Shown here piece by piece: positions 5,577 through 7,160 of a stretch of 7,160 bases of DNA. Origin of the DNA: JADGGV01 sp035715725 (GTDB lineage: Bacteria > Gemmatimonadota > Gemmatimonadetes > Longimicrobiales > RSA9); the NCBI GenBank assembly GCA_035715725.1, contig DASTKT010000039.1:1-7160 (forward strand). Direction: 5' to 3'. How positions within the stretch are numbered: the first letter of the stretch is position 1; every line of letters starts with the position of its first letter. The translations under genes were made by a program, and so were the position numbers. Below the pieces are notes generated by a model. The model saw only the letters and a program-made list of their open reading frames with translations. It had not been told where the DNA came from and made no database searches.

Positions 5577-6179
5577 ATGCAGAACCGTCGAATCTGGCCG
5601 GTGCTCGCGCTACCGCTGATCGTCGCGGCCGCCGCGTGCGACAACGAAGAGACCGTGGATGTCGTAGCGCTCCGAGCGCCGCTCGCCCAGGTCAACGCGC
5701 CCACCTCGGGCGGCCCCGCGAGCGGTACCGCCGACATCGCCATCATCGGCAACCAGGCGCTGACCGTCCGCATCTCGGCCGCCGGGCTCGACACCGTCGT
5801 GCACCCGCAGTTCCTCATGTCCGGCGGCGCGTGCGCCACCTCGGCCAACGACACGAACGGCGACGGCATCGTCGACATCAACGAGGGCGCGAGCGCCTGG
5901 GGCACGATCCTCGGCCCGATCGACAACGTCCTTGGCGTCCAGACGATCGATCTCGCCGCGTTCCCCAGCGGAGCCTCGTACACGTTCGTCCAGACCACCG
6001 ACCTCGGCCGGTTCACGAACTCGCTCGTCACCCTCGCGGGTGCGGCACTCGACTTCACGACCCGCACGGTCCTCGTCACCGGCGTCACCGGCCCGGTGCC
6101 CTCGACCGTCGCGGCGATCCCGGGCCTGACCGCCGCGCAGAGCGTGCCGGTCCTCTGCGGACGCATCGCCGCCCGCTAG
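5577..6179 (+). CDS. Secreted lipoprotein related to CHRD-like domain proteins
   Basis: The 200-residue product has an export signal (basic NRR, hydrophobic 7-20) ending in VAAAAC, with the likely lipidated Cys at 21 followed by Asp22, a residue that in enterobacteria keeps lipoproteins in the inner membrane. The mature part resembles CHRD-like extracellular proteins: an early beta-strand segment SGTADIAIIGNQALTVRISAAGL (49-71 region), HPQF (76-79), a Cys at 86, a calcium-loop-like DTNGDGIVDINEG (92-104) followed by WGTILGPI, and a C-terminal VPVLCGRI with Cys194. Relatives known to me commonly have an HPQHIHG-type histidine cluster and a VxHG motif before the final PVxCG; here these read HPQFLMSGG and VTGV, so most histidines are missing. 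C86 and C194 could form a disulfide. No enzyme role can be assigned. GGAG 8 bases before the ATG supports the start. The gene is monocistronic in view and divergent from the kinase. Family placement is from motif memory, moderate confidence; that it is a real lipoprotein gene is more certain. Confidence 0.75.
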   Translation: MQNRRIWPVLALPLIVAAAACDNEETVDVVALRAPLAQVNAPTSGGPASGTADIAIIGNQALTVRISAAGLDTVVHPQFLMSGGACATSANDTNGDGIVDINEGASAWGTILGPIDNVLGVQTIDLAAFPSGASYTFVQTTDLGRFTNSLVTLAGAALDFTTRTVLVTGVTGPVPSTVAAIPGLTAAQSVPVLCGRIAAR

Positions 6180-6277
6180 CGGCCCGGCATCCGTCCTGAC
6201 CGGCCGGCGGAGGCGCCCGGGGCCAGTTGCGCCAGGCAGCCTCCTTTCTCCGGACCCGCCTCCGCCCGGCCGCCGTC

Positions 6278-6309
6278 CGCCCCTGTCTCCCACCCGGGAG
6301 GCAGGGGCG
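6278..6309. terminator. Strong 14-bp hairpin after the CHRD-like gene
   Basis: CGCCCCTGTCTCCC pairs with GGGAGGCAGGGGCG over 14 bp (one G-T pair) around the 4-base loop ACCC. It begins about 100 bp after the stop codon of the CHRD-like gene. There is no T-tract on either side, so it may be a GC-type terminator, a transcript-end stabiliser, or part of a repeat. Confidence 0.55.
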
Positions 6310-6500
6310 CCCGCCGCGTCACCTCACCGAGATCCGCTCCCCACCATCCGATCGCAGTTCCGCTCGCGGCCGCTCGCCCGGCGCCCCGACTGAGCGCCGC
6401 CGCCGCCCGCCCGCCGCCGTTCACCCCCCGCCCCGCCGCCAGTTCGCGCCGGGCTCGGGCGCCGCCGCCGGGGACCGGCGCGCTGGTACGTCCGGCGAAC

Positions 6501-6532
6501 GGCACCTCGCGCGGAGGCGCGGAGCCGCGGAG
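6501..6532 (+). repeat. Repeat block A: GGCACCTC plus three octamers
   Basis: After GGCACCTCG come three octamers of the form CGCGGAGN (6509-6532). The whole block matches block C at 7053-7084 on the minus strand with three differences. Confidence 0.7.
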
Positions 6533-6632
6533 CGTCGCCGCACGCTCGAGATTTGCCGGGGATCGTAGCAGCGCCCGGCGGGGAGCAGACCCACCGGGCA
6601 CCGTCCGTACCGGAGCATCTTCGCTCTCGATC

Positions 6633-6648
6633 TCGAGCGCGATCTCGA
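6633..6648 (+). repeat. 16-bp inverted repeat, left copy
   Basis: TCGAGCGCGATCTCGA is found exactly on the opposite strand at 6963-6978. The left copy is embedded in a short simple-sequence tract of CTCGAT-type repeats (about 6623-6653). Confidence 0.7.
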
Positions 6649-6667
6649 TCTCGTGTGTTGGTGTTTC

Positions 6668-6706
6668 GAGCCCGAGCCCAGCGCCGCAGGCGCGGAGCCC
6701 GAGCCC
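6668..6706 (+). repeat. Direct repeat GAGCCCGAGCCC flanking a small hairpin
   Basis: GAGCCCGAGCCC occurs at 6668-6679 and 6695-6706. Between them GCGCC-GCA-GGCGC (6681-6693) forms a 5-bp stem with a 3-base loop. Confidence 0.6.
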
Positions 6707-6740
6707 GGCCTCACGTCCGCGGGCGGGGCTCCAGAAATAT

Positions 6741-6766
6741 CACGCGGAGACGCGGAGCCGCGGAGG
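6741..6766 (+). repeat. Repeat block B: three octamers
   Basis: CA followed by CGCGGAGA, CGCGGAGC and CGCGGAGG, an exact 8-base period apart from the last base of each unit. Confidence 0.7.
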
Positions 6767-6799
6767 GGGACCGCACCCTTCCGGTCGCACCCGGAGCCG

Positions 6800-6813
6800 C
6801 CGGCGTACGCCGG
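6800..6813. repeat. Perfect 14-bp palindrome at the centre of the nested repeats
   Basis: CCGGCGTACGCCGG is its own reverse complement. It lies at the shared midpoint of the flanking inverted blocks. Confidence 0.7.
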
Positions 6814-6865
6814 AAATGACACCAGGAAAACGTGCGATCCCCGGTGGGTCTCCAGTGCCCGGCAA

Positions 6866-6895
6866 CCCTCCGTGTCCTCCGTGCCTTCGCTGTGA
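6866..6895 (-). repeat. Repeat block D: diverged octamers
   Basis: On the minus strand GTCAC is followed by AGCGAAGG, CACGGAGG and ACACGGAGG, a diverged form of the same 8-base unit, in the orientation opposite to blocks A and B. Confidence 0.6.
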
Positions 6896-6962
6896 CACAT
6901 TTCCGTTCCCGACCCTGACCACGAGCCGGTTGAACGCCGCTCCCGGCTCCCGAAACCCGAGG

Positions 6963-6978
6963 TCGAGATCGCGCTCGA
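6963..6978 (-). repeat. 16-bp inverted repeat, right copy
   Basis: Exact reverse complement of the segment at 6633-6648. On the minus strand it is followed by CCTCGGGTTTCGGGAGCC, resembling the sequence after the left copy. Confidence 0.7.
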
Positions 6979-7052
6979 CCCGGCCCGCGCCGATCTCCAG
7001 TGACGGCCTGCCCCGCCGGTCCGCCGCCTACGCCGTGAACCTGGACTCCACC

Positions 7053-7084
7053 CTCCGCGGCCCCGCGCCTCCGCATGAGGTGCC
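7053..7084 (-). repeat. Repeat block C: inverted partner of block A
   Basis: On the minus strand GGCACCTCA is followed by TGCGGAGG, CGCGGGGC and CGCGGAG. It matches block A at 29 of 32 positions. Confidence 0.7.
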
Positions 7085-7160
7085 ATTCGAGGCCCCGGCG
7101 GCGTCCCCGAGCGCAGACGAACGCCACCGGACTCGCGCGCGGGCCCGCGCCCGAGACCGA

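Larger units (their letters stand above)
6501..7084. repeat. Nested imperfect inverted-repeat element
   Basis: Three pairs of inverted segments are nested around one centre: 6501-6532 with 7053-7084 (29 of 32 bases), 6633-6648 with 6963-6978 (16 of 16), and 6741-6766 with 6866-6895 (diverged). Their midpoints fall at about 6793, 6806 and 6818. A perfect 14-bp palindrome CCGGCGTACGCCGG is centred at 6806.5. Sequence between the paired blocks is mostly dissimilar, apart from a GTTTCG-GAGCC-like stretch just inside both copies of the 16-mer. No transposase or target-site duplication is seen. It could be two inverted copies of a dispersed intergenic repeat or one large structured element. Confidence 0.65.
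6180..7160. other. Long non-coding, repeat-bearing region
   Basis: Nearly 1 kb follows the CHRD-like gene without a supportable gene. Open frames on both strands are Arg/Pro/Ala/Ser-rich, have no recognisable domain, and run straight through the repeats; one minus-strand frame yields peptides such as HSEGTEDTEG, which is what CACGGAG-type DNA repeats give when translated. From 6180 to 6500 there is a strong hairpin (6278-6309) and otherwise GC-rich sequence. From 6501 to 7084 lies a nested inverted-repeat structure. The last 76 bp (7085-7160) show nothing I can name. Confidence 0.7.

Noticed and set aside
6176..6601. Small open frames on both strands after the CHRD-like gene
   Set aside because: Composition is Arg/Pro/Ala/Gly low complexity without a family signature; they overlap each other and the strong hairpin.
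6501..7084. CRISPR array or insertion sequence
   Set aside because: Repeat units are 8-base tandem clusters in opposite orientations with no regular spacers, and there is no transposase, terminal repeat pair with target duplication, or cas gene.
6421..7086. A 221-codon minus-strand open frame
   Set aside because: Runs through several repeat blocks and yields RSRSRS and EGTEDTEG-type peptides produced by translating DNA repeats; no domain or ribosome-binding site.

Overview
The window is 7.16 kb of very GC-rich DNA (roughly 70% or more by eye) with strong G/C preference at third codon positions. It carries large multi-domain sensor kinases, a FixJ-type regulator, a DUF4136 lipoprotein and a CHRD-like lipoprotein with Asp-Asn-Gly-Asp chemistry. 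Together these point to a soil-type Gram-negative bacterium, most likely Gemmatimonadota or a similarly GC-rich phylum. That placement is inference from style and gene content; no marker gene is present.

Layout. Positions 1-766 (minus) hold the N-terminal part of a membrane-anchored sensor kinase that runs off the left edge. Just upstream of it on the same strand is a DUF4136 lipoprotein (811-1389); the two are probably cotranscribed. A divergent control region (1390-1684) with a near-perfect 18-bp palindrome separates these from a FixJ/NarL-type response regulator on the plus strand (1685-2440). The regulator meets, tail to tail, an 850-residue soluble GAF-PAS-PAS-GAF histidine kinase on the minus strand (2640-5192). 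A 384-bp divergent region rich in dyad symmetries (5193-5576) separates the kinase from a small secreted lipoprotein related to CHRD-like proteins (5577-6179, plus). The last ~980 bp hold no convincing gene. They contain a strong hairpin and, at about 6501-7084, a nested set of inverted repeats around a perfect 14-bp palindrome.

How the parts may work together. The soluble kinase and the FixJ-type regulator are a plausible two-component pair although they are convergent rather than in one operon. The 7-mer ATTGGAC occurs in the window only in the two divergent control regions, once before the regulator and twice before the kinase and CHRD-like gene. This makes a shared regulator binding site an attractive but untested idea. 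The two lipoprotein genes lie on opposite sides of this signalling module and share an identical 9-base ribosome-binding context. I found no defence, CRISPR, phage or metabolic system here. The most unusual feature is the nested repeat structure at the right end.
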